The notes under the pieces: generated by a model
Told to the model about the DNA's origin: nothing
Databases searched by the model: none
What the model saw: the letters and a program-made list of their open reading frames with translations, nothing else
Position numbers and translations under genes: made by a program
Shown here: positions 34,501-45,403 of the stretch, in pieces
How positions within the stretch are numbered: the first letter of the stretch is position 1
Layout of the letters: each line of letters starts with the position of its first letter
Origin: Lumbricus rubellus
Lineage: Eukaryota; Annelida; Clitellata; Crassiclitellata; Lumbricidae
Direction: 5' to 3'
NCBI GenBank assembly: GCA_945859605.1
Contig: OX243824.1
Coordinates: 32,827,320 to 32,891,319, forward strand
DNA: 64,000 nucleotides

Positions 34501-37500
34501 TTCCAGATTCATTCCTGTTGTTTCTTGAACCTCGTCCAACCACCGTTTCCTTGGTCGTCCTTGTTTTCTCCTTCCCTCCCCGCATGCCAGCATCATATCT
34601 TTCTCCAAACCATTTGAACGCATAACATGACCAAAGAAAACCAACATTCTTCTTAGCACTGTTTGTTGTAACGACTCATCCATATCGATACCAATTTCTG
34701 TGCGCACCCACTGATTAATTTTGTCCTTTTTTCTTTCCAAGATATTCTCTGCATCTTCCTCCAAACCCACATCTCACATGCGTTAATCTTTTTTCATTTT
34801 TGGTCATTGTCCATGTCTCACAACCATATAATACTGTAGGTATTATCAAAGCCTTCACCAGTCTTTTTTTCGTATCTGTACTCACATGCCTATCCTTCCA
34901 TATTTTTTCCAATCCATTCATTGCAGTTTTCCCTATCGCCACCCTACGTTTTATTTCCGTATCGCACTTGCCCACACTAGTACTCAATTCCGTACTGTCA
35001 CAAACATAATTATAGGATAGTTTTAACTGCATGCCCGTCCGAAGCAGGGGAAGAAGAAAGTAGCACTTCACATACCGGGAGCAAGTCAAGCACCTCTGGC
35101 TGAGAGCTTAGGATTTGAAGAAACCATGATACATAATTATGGTGGTTGAAGGTACGACGCCTGATTTTCCGCTCTTTTCACGTCCCTCCACCATCCCTGC
35201 CGGTTACCAACCGTCGCCTTCCTAAAGCTCCATTCTCTCTCCCCTGACCAGTGAACTGCACAATGCACGCACATGTTAAAAGACTGGTGTGAAGTGACTA
35301 CGCTGGCACAACAAGGCAGTGGAGACGATCCAGAATGAAATCAATGCATGCAGATTTTGGCAGATCACCAGAACAAAGAGCAGTAAGCTTAGAGTTAGGC
35401 TAAGTGCTGACATGTTTAGTGAAAAGAGACCAGCATGTATGGGGGTTGCCGAAGTCTACCACAGAACAAATCCGTACACGGATGAGAGTGCTGATCGCTT
35501 GAGGAGAATCACGGAGGGTACGGAGTTGAAGAAGCTGCCAAAGTGTGGTTTGAGAGATGCGATTTAAAATTAATGATCTGAAAATGAGAAAACTGATCCA
35601 TGTCCCTGGCTTCTCATTGAAATAATGGACAATTGGACATAGAACACACGGAGGTGGGTTTTTAATCGTATATGAAACGAGCAAAGAGAGTGCAAGTAAG
35701 AAAAAGTTGGTTTTTGTTCCACGTATGCCTACCTTTGGTATTTCTTTACCAAAATGTTTCACTTTCTCAGAAGCTAACATTTTGCTACTGTAGTTCAGTT
35801 CACCTGTGTCCGTTCCGTGCTTACCTGGATTGAATGATAGGCAATATCCAAAAGACGTCGTAATCTGTTTGATCGCCTCACTTGAATGGCAAGGTTGATT
35901 TCTGAACGTACACTGAAATAGTGTAAGTGATACTCGGATATATTTATGTCTGTTTACAGTCGAAGTTATTTTAAATTTATTATCCTGAAATCTTCGTAGA
36001 CTTAGAAAAGAATCTTCAGATAACATAATAATTTTCTTCGTGAGCCAACAACAGTAAAAAAATCCATCGTTAAGCTTAGACTATACTTAGATGAAAAATA
36101 GTATGCTACACAATGCAAATTTATCAAGTCAGGTGCATTTGACAGAGCAAAGAGTGAAGCGACGTAACGCATGGTGACAGTAATAATTATTCTTTACATG
36201 TATATTACTACGCTTTATAAAGGGCGAAATTATAATTAACTGAGTACCATTCAATAAAGCGTACGTAGCAAGTAGCTTGACGCAGGACATTACATGTATA
36301 CACAGTACGGCGACGACCTATTTGATTGCCTTAGAAGCGAAAGAGTCCCTGACTGCAGCGCATGTTCTGGAAGCTCATAATCGACGTTGCTCATATCTGA
36401 TACAGTAGGTGACCTGGTGCGCCACCACTGCCCATTGACCACTGACCATTGACCACTGACCACTGACCATTGACCACTGACCACTGACCACTGACCATTG
36501 ACCACTGACCACTGACCACTGACCATTGACCACTGACCATTGACCATTGACCATTGACCATTGACCATTGACCACTGACCATTGACCATTGACCATTGAC
36601 CACTGACCGTTGACCACTGACCACTGACCATTGACCACTGACCACTGACCATTGACCACTGACCACTGACCATTGACCATTGACCACTGACCACTGACCA
36701 TTGACCATTGACCATTGACCATTGACCATTGACCACTGACCAACCTTTCCAACCGACAAGACTTCTCAAAGATCAACTCTGCGCGTGTCGAATCAAAAAA
36801 AGATTATTACGTTGCGACCGCCTTATAGACCGCCTTTAGAGTTGCAATTAACCCATGGCATAGGAATATACCATTACCCTTCCTCGGATTCCTCTCTCTA
36901 TCGCAACTCGACCTTTCATTCGAAACTGATCGCAATTCCTCAAGAACTCTTACCCTGTCTAATCTGATCCTCCACCTTCCAATTCCCCACCCAGACGGCA
37001 CCAGTCACACATATGCTGTTCCGCCCCTCCGATCTTAAGGCGACCGGACCCGGACATTCACTTGCACTACTCTAGTACTCTTAGGACAACTCAATTACTC
37101 AGCGACTCAATGCAGCGCTCTTGAATAAGCTGCTGCCCCGCGCTTGACCTTCGAGCAGCACTTTAGAAGTTTGTGGATCACGATTACGAACCGTTTGGAA
37201 TGATCCATAGATTGGTACATTTTCAGAACACTGTGTGTTGACCATAAAGCATAAGGCTAATGCAATGCATTTGTGATACAATGGCGAGTCGTGTTATAAT
37301 TATGCCTACCGCGTAGTAAAACTAATAAAATGCAAGTCAATGCAATTATAATATGCACATGCAGGTAAAGATGACGACGTGATCCATGGCCTAACCTCGA
37401 TCATCCAATCTTCAACTTTTGTGAGAATGACACTGTAGAAAAACGACCAATCTAAATCCAGCTTCGGAAAGTCTCGTTGCTTGTCGTCCGCATCTAATCC

Positions 37501-40500
37501 GATGTACCACACAGGCGGGTAACGGTTTGAAGCGTAGCTTTGCGATACAGCACCTAAACAATTTATGGCTGTTATGTCGTAGCCTACTAAGCTGATGCGA
37601 CGTATCTCATTAAATAGATTGTATATTATTGGGGAGAAATTATTACAGTGACGAGTAGGCTATGCCCGATTGCATACCAAGCTAGACTACAATCATGTCA
37701 ACATCCTAATGATGACAGGTAAATAATAATTTATTAGCCTACTACATGTAGGCCTACACTTGCTGCTCAGCTGCTGATATTTTTTAAAGTGTAATTCGCA
37801 GGAAAAAAGTGAGTTCTACAAGAAATGCTATTACTCTTTTCGTCGGAGGCAGAGTTAATAGCCTATTATTGTTGGCACTAATTATTATAGGCTACGTGTG
37901 AAAAAGTAAAGAGGCAAGTGGGTGTGTGAAATTAATAATAATAATTGCCATTAATTAAGCAATAATGCTGTAGCCATCATCACACCGGCCAAAACAATCA
38001 ATCAATCAATCTTTTATTGAAACCTTTGCCAAAACAACAACAGGATAGCACAGCACAGCAAAAGCATTATCGCAAAAAACAATTTGGCACATAGGAGACA
38101 AGGGACCCCAAAAGGGATAATAATCCCGCTAAGGAGGGACCCCAATTACCAAGAAGCAAATACGGAGAGATCAGCAGTTAAACCAAGTTCATTGACTGTG
38201 CAACTCACGTAAATGAATGTAATAAAGGCATGCAGATTGATTCTTAAGTCTTAACTAAAACTTAACTAACAGCTAGACTTAAATACTGACAATTATTGAC
38301 CAGCATAAACTTACAAACTTTATTTTTTAATGGCGAAATGCGATCGCAGCAGTTTTTTAAACATTGCCAAATTAGGTGCCTCTTTTATGTTTAATGGAAG
38401 TGAGTTAAAAATTGGAAGACTCATGAATCTAGTGGAAACTCTACGAGAGTTGGAACGGGCCTTTATGCTACGATACAGACTGAGTCTGACTGACGCTTCT
38501 AGTGTTATACCGATGCAAGTAGGCTACATTGTAGTAGTTCTACTACTATCTCTACTTCAACTATAATCACTAATTATAGGGCTACTACAATTACAACCAG
38601 TAGTAACATTAAAAATACAAATAATTATGATAATTTAGTAATTTAAATAATTATAGTAATAATTAAATTTGTAATTGGAAGAGAAATAGTAGCCTAGAGA
38701 CGAGAGAATATTAATTTTATTAAATGAACTGAGCGAGTGCAACATTCGTGGAAAGACAACCACGCTTAAGTTTATTTTATTCAAGTGGCCCTGAGGATTT
38801 CTATAGTGGAATGATCAAGTGAGCTTTATGCATATTATTCTTCGCAACTTCACTTGCAATGGGACATAAAGCATCGCTATAATACATTGAAGTAATAACT
38901 GATAAGATCAGGGAGGACATGTCCAGAATCTCTAAGGAAACAGCAAAGAAGGATTTGTCTGGCTTAGAAGCCAGCATGTCAACTGTAGGACTATTAGCCT
39001 ATTCGGCAAAAGAAAGTTACCGTTGAGTCAGCTTTCGAGTAATAATTGTAATTGTAATTGTAATTGTAATTGAACATTTATATAGCGCCGCTCACAGATT
39101 CAGTAGCGCTCCCGACCCTAGTTAGCACTTCCCCTAACAAATAGTATGGTCTTCAGGCGTTTCCTAAACAGAGGGAGAGAGAGACTGAGAAGCTCAAGAC
39201 GCAGCTTGTGCGGTAGACGGTTCCAGCAAGATGGGCCAACATACGCAAAGCTTCTGGATTGGGCAGTAGCACCACGCATGCGAGGAACAGACCATAGCAG
39301 ACAGACCCTCATTTGCAAAATCCCACCAGGTTGGAGATGAGAAAAGCATTTGTGTAGCTGTGGTGGAACGTAGGTCTACACATTATGGAGTCAGTTGACT
39401 GTCATACAACGCATTCACACTGACGCTAAAGGATTGCTTTGCAGAGCGCATGCGATGTTATAAATGAGATCAAAAACAAAATAAATTACCAGGAATCTTC
39501 GCTACTTCAACCCGTTACGTTTCTATTACGAGGGAGTGGAGTTCGAAGTTTTAGAACTGGGGTCGCATAAAAATGTGGCCTATGAATTATGCCTATCATA
39601 GACCACTCTGATGTGTGTTCAAGGTCTGCATCCTTAGAGTCAATATGAAATTTTGATGCGGGACTAGCCAACTAACAGTCAGCAGCATAATTTATTAAAC
39701 AATTCTGTCGTCTGAATAATAATTAGTATGCGAGACGCCCTTGTAACGGCATTGCTGTGTTACGGCTCCATAAATACCGTCGTTGTTATTGTTATAATAT
39801 TGCTGTCTTAAACCTGAAATTAAGCTAAGAGTTGACCGGCCCAAGGTCAGACAACTTTGTGATGCTTCTACTGCACTTGCGAAATGAGATTATTGCACAG
39901 AACTTTGTGCAATGAACTCCGTTTCGCAACAAAGCCGGTGTAAAGGTTTCAGATTACACCCTCCTAAACATTTCCCCTGCAAACTGTAAATTGCATCAAT
40001 CGTCGCATTTATTGCACTAAACCTATCAGAAAAATCATCCCGCTTCTTGTTTTGGTCTGAAGATTTTCATCCGTCATCCCACTTCGTGGTTTGTTATCAA
40101 TATTTTCATCTGTAACTAAAATACTAATCGCCGCTGAAGTTTACATAGAAAAAATGGCTTTGAGGCTATTAATTTTTTCCAATCAAAATATTAATAGCAA
40201 ATAATAAATGAGGATGTCGCCAGAGTAACCCATGATTGGATGGTTATGTTTATGATCAACGAATTAATCTAGAATTTCACACGATAACATGGGAAGACAA
40301 TCATGCATAATTGACTTACTAAATGACGAGATGGCTTTTCTGCTGACAAATGACTCCGGGCAAATGGTCACCGTAGGAAAGCGTAGAGATCGGTTGTAAG
40401 CCACTCGATAGTCGACGATGGTTGGATATGTCTGATAATAGGTAATACGGTCGTAGATCTGGTAAACCATGAATCCTGTTCCAAACAGCAGAAGCATCGT

Positions 40501-40908
40501 CCACACAATCTTACGGATGATTGATCCAATTTTGTGGTTGGATGGTTTGACCAGGTAAGACAAACCGACAATGGTTGCTTCTTCTGCAAAGATTTTCAGC
40601 TGACGTCTTATTCCCATTCTCAGGATCTTGAAAAAACCCACTCTCTGATCATCTGTCATGGCTATATTCATTTCTGCTTTTATCTCTTCTATGGATTCCT
40701 GATTTTCTCCATCTGGATCGGTCTGGCCTTCGCTACTTATCGTCGACTGACTCACACAAACACTTACGTTCGGTCTTGAACTGACCTGCTTAACTTTATC
40801 AGGAGATGACTCCCTTTGGTTGTTTTGTTTCCTTCTCTCACCTACTTCGATGTCAGCTGAGAACATTTCACCTTCCATCATGTAGTCGATCGTGAATGGG
40901 TGGCTCAT
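28536..40908 (-). CDS. DEG/ENaC-family ion channel, gene C (complete, 7 exons)
   Basis: Exons on minus: 40908-40320, 37553-37396, 35912-35825, 33352-33240, 31019-30921, 29572-29443, 28993-28536. Total 1635 nt, 544 aa plus stop, frame open throughout. The domain layout is as in gene B: cytosolic N terminus, Val-Gly in place of His-Gly, TM1, FPTVTIC, Cys-rich extracellular domain, TM2 with filter G-G-T, short C tail ending KMMQRR. Cys again precedes D-I-G-G. The start is the MSHPF methionine; an in-frame upstream ATG at 40953 lies across the conserved acceptor 12 nt before the start, so I exclude it. Closest paralog: gene A, alignable in introns too. It carries several LINE fragments, a Helitron and two tandem repeats absent from A. 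Confidence 0.92.
29443..29572 (-). CDS. Gene C exon 6
   Basis: 130 nt. It encodes LSMLPAPYGGC, YTYQKCVVRC and CKCQTTELN. The acceptor is gattgtag and the donor gtaagtaa. Gly replaces Asp in the YGDC motif of A and B. Confidence 0.86.
29846..30540. repeat. 243-bp tandem repeat, about 2.8 copies
   Basis: Units repeat with period 243-244 bp; for example GAAAGCATCACGCCCAAAAT recurs at 29981 and 30224, with a diverged copy at 30468. The period is a multiple of three, so a minus-strand open frame contains two copies of the same 81 residues; it has no recognisable domain. In gene C intron 5. Confidence 0.9.
30554..30652. repeat. 52-bp tandem duplication
   Basis: Two copies of AATAGATTCA(G/A)ATCACGTGACTTG followed by GCAGCGGTCTT, directly after the 243-bp array. 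Confidence 0.8.
30921..31019 (-). CDS. Gene C exon 5
   Basis: 99 nt. It encodes VVLHDPYDEP...GFRVGTGVSTSI...LRN. The acceptor is cctctgtag and the donor gtaagcta. Confidence 0.86.
31448..31560. repeat. Paired (ATT)n arrays with short spacer
   Basis: Two ATT arrays are separated by about 30 bp containing AGGTTTTGGTTTAGTTTTAAC, nearly the same spacer as at 18574-18620. Directly to the right (31561-31612) is a minus-strand copy of the SINE/LINE 3' tail (complement of GGGAGCGC...GCGCTATATAAA). Confidence 0.8.
31980..32770 (+). mobile_element. Non-autonomous Helitron-like element with purine-rich core
   Basis: It begins TCTATATAAATAAAAATG after an A and ends CAGCTAG before a T, the A|TC...CTAG|T layout of Helitrons, with no target duplication. 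The core (32330-32710) is almost pure purine of GGGAGG/GAGAGG type on the plus strand, giving long Pro/Ser-rich frames on minus that are artefacts. No Rep/helicase. In gene C intron 4. Confidence 0.7.
33083..33134. repeat. 52-nt near-perfect palindrome
   Basis: Arms about 25 nt long (core ACTGTGTCCTTCTAAT and its inverse) meet with one unpaired base. In gene C intron 4, about 105 bp from exon 4. Function unknown. Confidence 0.8.
33240..33352 (-). CDS. Gene C exon 4
   Basis: 113 nt. It encodes TTNYMTTLPGANNGLRLVLW...VGFK. The donor is gtaagtct. Same size and phase as A and B. Confidence 0.83.
33684..34142 (+). pseudogene. 5'-truncated LINE RT fragment with 12-bp target duplication
   Basis: One open frame encodes WSVTLYGAETWSM, LEAFEMWVWRKM, WVGHLLR and RCRGRPRQ motifs, the C-terminal part of non-LTR polymerases. 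The flanking repeat AAATGCTTATTC is at 33672-33683 and 34143-34154. Gene A has the uninterrupted site near 2684, so this is a post-duplication insertion in gene C intron 3. Confidence 0.88.
34255..35060 (-). pseudogene. LINE RT C-terminal fragment, frameshifted
   Basis: The upstream frame has IKRRVAIGKTAMNGLEKIW and LYGCETWTM; after a frameshift near 34770 it continues with VFFGHVMRS and GRPRKRWLDEVQ. Same kind of polymerase C terminus, different family from 33684-34142. In gene C intron 3. Confidence 0.8.
35061..35824. other. Gene C intron 3 remainder, no gene recognised
   Basis: A plus-strand open frame at 35319-35567 (82 codons) has no domain I recognise. The part from about 35640 aligns with gene A intron 3 near 3270-3430. 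Confidence 0.4.
35825..35912 (-). CDS. Gene C exon 3
   Basis: 88 nt. It encodes CTFRNQPCHSS...FGYCLSFNP. The acceptor is tatttcag and the donor gtaagcac. Confidence 0.86.
36434..36741. repeat. Heptamer minisatellite, (C/T)TGACCA x 44
   Basis: About 44 tandem 7-bp units, each CTGACCA or TTGACCA with one CTGACCG. Because 7 is not a multiple of 3, all three minus frames stay open with the same Gln-Trp-Ser-type heptad; these are not genes. It replaces the right arm of the inverted repeat seen in gene A intron 2, where a single GTCTGACCACTCC remains at 4575-4587. Confidence 0.95.
37396..37553 (-). CDS. Gene C exon 2
   Basis: 158 nt. It encodes GAVSQSYAS...PPVWYIGLDADD...DFPKLDLDW...EDWMIE. The acceptor is aattgtttag and the donor gttaggcc. 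Confidence 0.84.
37995..38540 (-). pseudogene. LINE C-terminal fragment with (ATTG)n tail
   Basis: On minus it ends in an ATTGATTGATTG tail and encodes FNSLPLNIKEAPNL and FKKLLRSHF, the 'W/FNSLP...IR.A.....FK..L' end of CR1/Jockey-like polymerases. Gene A is uninterrupted at the matching place (about 5735), so it is post-duplication. In gene C intron 1. Confidence 0.72.
39046..39345 (-). pseudogene. LINE C-terminal fragment with hexamer tail
   Basis: On minus it encodes VPRMRGATAQSRSF, YVGPSCWNRLP and FRKRLKTILF, then TCGGGAGCGCTACTGAATC...GGCGCTATATAAATG and an (ACAATT)n tail (39048-39075). This LINE 3' end is the one shared with the tRNA-SINE family here. Confidence 0.78.
39930..40110 (-). 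repeat. Foldback-type repeat, half copy
   Basis: It contains AAATCATCCCGCTTCTTG and GGTCTGAAGATTTTCATCCG, the same order as the left half of 50925-51310 and the inverse of 6833-7026. In gene C intron 1. Confidence 0.6.
40320..40908 (-). CDS. Gene C exon 1 (N terminus, TM1)
   Basis: 589 nt, ends in phase 1. It starts MSHPFTIDYM and contains TIVGLSYLVKPSNHK, TM1 and FPTVTICPES. An acceptor (acttgcag) lies 12 nt upstream of the ATG. Confidence 0.91.
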
Positions 40909-40993
40909 CTTCAGTTTTACCTGCAAGTTGAAGAAAGACATTTCTTTCACCATGTGCTAAACGACGAGGTATTTCGACTAAGTGTAAGATTGA

Positions 40994-41235
40994 GGGTTAG
41001 GGACACATGGACGAGGACAGAATGCAGAATCAGGCATTGGACTGGATCCCGAGCGGGTGGAAAAGGAAGAGGGGAAGGCCAAGAAAGAACTGGAAAGACA
41101 CGACCTCAAAAGACCTCATGGACGGAAGACTGACGTGGGAGGAGGCTGCTGAAGCTGCTCAGGAGAGAGAAGGATGGAGGACCTGTATCGCCCAATGTGC
41201 GCACAGCACGTGGAGGGACTGAGGTCTAAGGTAAG
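40994..41235 (+). pseudogene. 5'-truncated LINE fragment with 10-bp target duplication
   Basis: It encodes ALDWIPSGWKRKRGRPRKNW and WEEAAEAAQEREGWR, a common C terminus of RTE/CR1-like polymerases. The flanking repeat GTAAGATTGA is at 40984-40993 and 41236-41245. Gene A upstream DNA (about 9065) has the empty site. It lies about 90 bp upstream of gene C's start codon. Confidence 0.88.
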
Positions 41236-41591
41236 GTAAGATTGATCATTATTATGCTGAGGGTGCAAGCATAGGCGGAAACCTGGGGAGACTTGGGGGG
41301 ACGAACGATTGTGGCCGAAGGAAAGACCCGAGATTTTGTTCTCATCTGGCCGACAAGTCCCAAAAAATTTCTACTAAGAAAGGTAAGTACTGTTACAGTA
41401 GGTCAGAACATATGATACAGACCTTTATCCCCCCCTCCCCCCAAACAAAGGATCGAGGCAGTGTATACAAGAATGACATTCCTCAATTTCTGACTGTGAC
41501 TGAGTGCGTTTCGAAATTTTTTGACAATATTGATCATAGAAATAATAATTATAGTATTATTAACATAATGGCCCAGATGATGAGAATGTGA

Positions 41592-42047
41592 TGCCGGTGT
41601 CATGAAAAGGATTATCCGCCTGAAAGCTATCCGGGGGATGAATTAATCTATTCCCCCGGATGGAATTAACCGGTCTAGACAATCCGGGGGGATAAACCAT
41701 TCTATCCCATTTTGTGAAAAATGCGTATAATTAAAAAAATTATACTCTAATTTAAAGTCACTCTAATTGTTTTAAGTGACCTAAGCAATGCTCAGAGAAA
41801 GGCAACTCGAAATTATTTAATGTCTCCGAGTGTTTTTAAGTGTTTTAAATGTTTTAAGTGCTATAAAACCAAAGCAAAACAAATTATCTAGTATGAATAA
41901 ACATACCTGTTAGTGTCATTGTTCAAAACAAAGCAGATGAAAATTAATTTGCAAAAATAAATGCACGCCGAAGTGTTATTTTGGACTTTTCCTCATTTTG
42001 GGGGATACTATTAATATGGGGGATACTCTATTTCGTGACACCGGCAC
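41592..42047. mobile_element. TIR element (MITE), TGCCGGTGTCA ends
   Basis: TGCCGGTGTCATGAAA at the left and TTTCGTGACACCGGCA at the right are inverted repeats 0.45 kb apart. The interior has CCGGGGGAT palindromic blocks. No coding capacity; superfamily not assigned. Confidence 0.65.
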
Positions 42048-42334
42048 GACATAACACTCTCCTAGCAATCATAGATTGCATGTGCTTTATCGACTGAACA
42101 AGGGGCACGGAGCAGGACTTTTAAAATAGTAGAGAAGAGTACAATGTCAAATGTTGGCCTCCATTTAGCAATCCACTTGAACGGGGGTAAGGCTGGCTAC
42201 TGCTTGTTTTTTCTCCCACTATAGATTGGCTAACTGCATTCCTAATACTTGTAGCCTCTGCATTGACAGCGAGGCAGTGGATGTTGTTGGTCATCGCTTG
42301 GGTCTTGATCTCTGTCGCCCTCATAATTATTATA

Positions 42335-43553
42335 CACCGTGGTTCAAAAAAAAGTAAGCCAAATTGTTTTGCATATATCTCTGATACCTGATGACATATC
42401 AAGCTACAATTTTTCAAATATTTAGAGAAGTGGACCAAGAATATGATTCCAAAAATTCATGAGATAAAGTTGAGCGGATGAAAAGATATGAATATTTAAA
42501 CTTCATATACCGAAATTGCAGTTTACAAGCAATTTTTCTGTCAAATTCAATAAAAAAAAGTAAGCCAAACTGTTTTTCTTACATCTCTGATGTCTGATGA
42601 GTAATCATAAAAACCTTTTACCAATATTTAGGGAATTGAACCACGAATAGGATTCCAAAATATCATGTCATAAATTTGAAGGGATAAAAAGATATGGATA
42701 TTTCAACTTCATCACCCGAAATTGCAGTTTTCAGCAAGTCTGTTATGGCGTCCGTTGCGGTTTCGACGCTTGGCCGTTCCCATTTAGTCTTCATTGATCC
42801 TAGAGTAAAACTTAATAGAGCCTATTATCGCAATGTTCTGCTGTCACGGCATCTTCTATCTGTAATCAGAAATCTAGTCCCAGAAGACAGCTTTGTTTTT
42901 CAACAGAACAGCGCCAGCCCACAGAACCAAGGAAACCATCGAAATGCTGACAAGAGAGACGCCAGACTTCATTTCTCCCACATTATGGCCTCCGAACAGC
43001 CCAGATTTGAATCCTGTCGACTATAAAATGTGGAGCGTGTTGCAAGACCGAGTCTACCAGACAACAATTCATGATATAAAAGATCTGAAGCAACGCTTGT
43101 TGGAAGTGCGGGATGGCCTGGACCAGAGGATAATTTATCTACGTTGCTGTTGCCATTGCAATGGCGCCAGCGCCTCCAGGCTTGCGTGCAAGCAGGAGGG
43201 GGACATTTTGAGCATCTTATTTAATTAAATTATCAAACCATACTGCTGGGGTCATATTGGTAGTTCAATTCTCTACATATCTGGAAAATTTTAGAATAAT
43301 TAATCATCAGGCATTGAAGATAACAAGGAGACATTTTATTGAATCTGACAGAAAATTGCTTGTAAACTGAAATTTCGGCATATGAAGTTTAAATATTCAT
43401 ATCTTTTTATCCGTTCAACATTATCTAATGAAATTTTGGAATCATATTCTTGATCCACTTATCTAAATATTTGGAAATTTTTAGCGTGATATGTTATCAG
43501 GCATTAGAGATATATGAATAACAATTTGGCTTACTTTTTTTTGAACCACGGTG
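42335..43553 (+). mobile_element. Tc1/mariner element with two-tier inverted repeats
   Basis: TA duplication at 42333 and 43554; ends CACCGTGGTTC and GAACCACGGTG. The outer inverted repeats are about 200 bp (AAGTAAGCCAAATTG...). A second, diverged copy of the same sequence follows inside each arm (42547-42735 and about 43221-43340 inverted). Length 1219 bp. The transposase is truncated. Confidence 0.88.
42694..43228 (+). pseudogene. Mariner transposase remnant, frameshifted
   Basis: The first frame has GRSHLVFIDPRVK and YYRNVLL, then QQNSA; a one-base shift near 42910 leads to PAHRTKETIEML, LWPPNSPDLNPVDYKMW and a VYQTTI stretch. This is the C-terminal half of a Tc1/mariner DDE/D transposase. 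The catalytic Asp of the usual QQD is Asn here, and the DNA-binding half is missing, so it is inactive. Confidence 0.88.
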
Positions 43554-43799
43554 TATAATTAGTTCATTGCGGCGCTGCTGTTGGCTCAAATGGTCACCAT
43601 TTTGGGCGACCTGCAAAATGGCAATGATGACATCATACCTAAGGATCTATGATTATAGGAGCTTGCTCAATAAAAAACAAGTTACAATTAATTTACAGTA
43701 CATTATAATTAACTATTTCATTTTATCCTGTAACCGTGTTGCGAATAATTTTGTCAACCTGATTTGCAATAAAAAGTAATTAATCGAATATTAAACCAC

Positions 43800-44205
43800 G
43801 GGCAACATAGGCGGCTAAACAGCCCAAGAAGGCCCAGATTCAGTTTTTTTTACCATGAAAATGATATCTTTTCGAGGGGTTAGTCCCCCCCCCAAAGGCC
43901 CAGACTCAAAACATTTTCGGGGAAATTTGCTCTTTTCACAAACGAAACTTCAATCGAATGACTTTAAAAGTTATCAACTTTTTGGCCGCAAAAATAATAC
44001 ACAAAATGAAACCGAGAAATTTGCATTAAAAAACGTCTTTGAAAAAATGCCCGTGTTTCTAATTTCCAGCGCTGTATTTAGCATGCTTTTGTCACTGAAA
44101 AATGTAGCCGTGACCACCGTAAGATGTTTGCCCCTCCTGCAAAAATTTCTGCGGGCGCCCATGCCCAAGAACGAAAACCAAACTCCGCCCATGACGTGCA
44201 ACCTT
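43800..44205 (-). mobile_element. ATGGGCGGAGTTT MITE split by a GGGCGCCC hAT fragment
   Basis: The right end CCAAACTCCGCCCAT (44190-44204) and GGCCCAGACTC blocks on the left belong to the MITE family of 12053-12214. Between them, about 43910-44163 matches the 3' half of the hAT element at 51311-52200, ending GCGGGCGCCCATG. A nested insertion. Confidence 0.6.
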
Positions 44206-44519
44206 GTAGACCGTTGAAGGGATGGTCCATCCGACATCATGTCATGAATGACAAAATTTGTCGATCATTTCAGGCTGTATATGAACCAGGCTCAACGGGT
44301 TTTGAGCGGATGTCAAACGACCCTACGATATCACACTAATTGTTCCGTGGTCTACTGGCAAATACTTGACCGGGGATAATATAATAGTGGTCCACACTTT
44401 GGTTGCTTCATGATACTTATTACAGGCATCGATGCCAGCAATTTATATGGCTGGACAGGCTGATGTGTTCATAAGTTTATGAAATATGCAGAAGAGAAGT
44501 GTGTGGCTGCGGGAGGGTC

Positions 44520-44640
44520 AGGGTGGGGGTATCCGTTGAATTCAGCGCGCACATTTCGGCGACCTTCATTTCAGCGACCTCAATTCGCCGCCGTACAACA
44601 CAGCGCGTATACAATTCGCCGACCTTCATTTCAGCGACTC
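44520..44640. repeat. Degenerate short repeat (TTCAGCGACCTT)
   Basis: About six variants of TTC(A/G)GCGACC or AATTCGCCG. It resembles the short-unit terminal arrays of the foldback elements. Otherwise nothing is recognised between 44205 and 45010. Confidence 0.5.
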
Positions 44641-45009
44641 TTATGATAATAATGTAAAAGTTTTTTTAAATGGAACAACTTTCAAACAGTTTAAAGGCAG
44701 TAGACACAATACTAATAAATCGTTTGTTCAGTTAGGACTATTCAGTTCAATTTTAAGTAGGCAATAGCTAAACCTAACGTTTCTGAAATCGTTTTTTAAG
44801 TTATTAATGTCCTCGTTGCGGTTCGTGGACAGGTTTTATAGGCGTCCCACCAGCCTTATTAAGAAGAGGAGCAGGATGGAGTCCTGGGGCTCTGTGAGGC
44901 GGGGACGGCGGGGTGGGGCAGAGTGGGTTCAAACCCTAAACTTAACGGGAAACGCCGGGTGCCCCACAGTGGTAGAGGCCAAAATCGGAAATTTCCCGGG
45001 CAACGGGGG

Positions 45010-45380
45010 TACCACTAACAGTCTTTTCACTTGTGCCGTCGATTCTTTAAACCTTAGCGATCGCCATGGTCAACCTGATGTCCTTCTCCACGTATCTCTC
45101 AGTTCCTCCAAGTTCATCTTCGTTATCTCGTGTATTTCCTCCATCTACCTCCTTCTTAGGCGTCCTCTCGTCCTTCCTCTCTCTCCGCACACCAGCATCA
45201 TTTTCTTTTCCAAGCCGTTTGCTCGCCATCTTCTGTCTTGCCGCTCTGTGCCCTAACGACATATTCCCTCTTGCCTTTCCGATCTCTTGTAATACGGATT
45301 CATTTGTTCTTTTTTCGATCCATGGGGTTCTCAAGATCTTCCACATCCACATTTCGCAAGCATCGATTTTCTTTTACAAC
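45010..45380 (-). pseudogene. LINE RT C-terminal fragment, decayed
   Basis: On minus, MWMWKILRTPWIEKRTNESV and LQEIG are followed by shifted frames. Its 3' end (TTTAAAGAATCGACGGCACA) is also found at 34245-34275. Same kind of polymerase C terminus as 7081-7720. Confidence 0.65.
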
Positions 45381-45403
45381 AAACAACTGTGGTACATCCA
45401 AAC

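Noticed and set aside
35319..35567. 82-codon plus-strand frame in gene C intron 3
   Set aside because: No recognisable family or conserved counterpart; kept only as an unassigned stretch.
36434..36741. CRISPR-like regular array
   Set aside because: The units are contiguous 7-bp copies with no spacers, in a eukaryotic intron.
36290..36776. Three overlapping frames with Gln-Trp-Ser heptads
   Set aside because: A 7-bp repeat keeps all three frames open with the same peptide; this is a minisatellite artefact.
40909..40953. Upstream in-frame ATG extending gene C by 15 residues
   Set aside because: The extension crosses the conserved splice acceptor 12 nt before MSHPF and is not shared by A, B or D.
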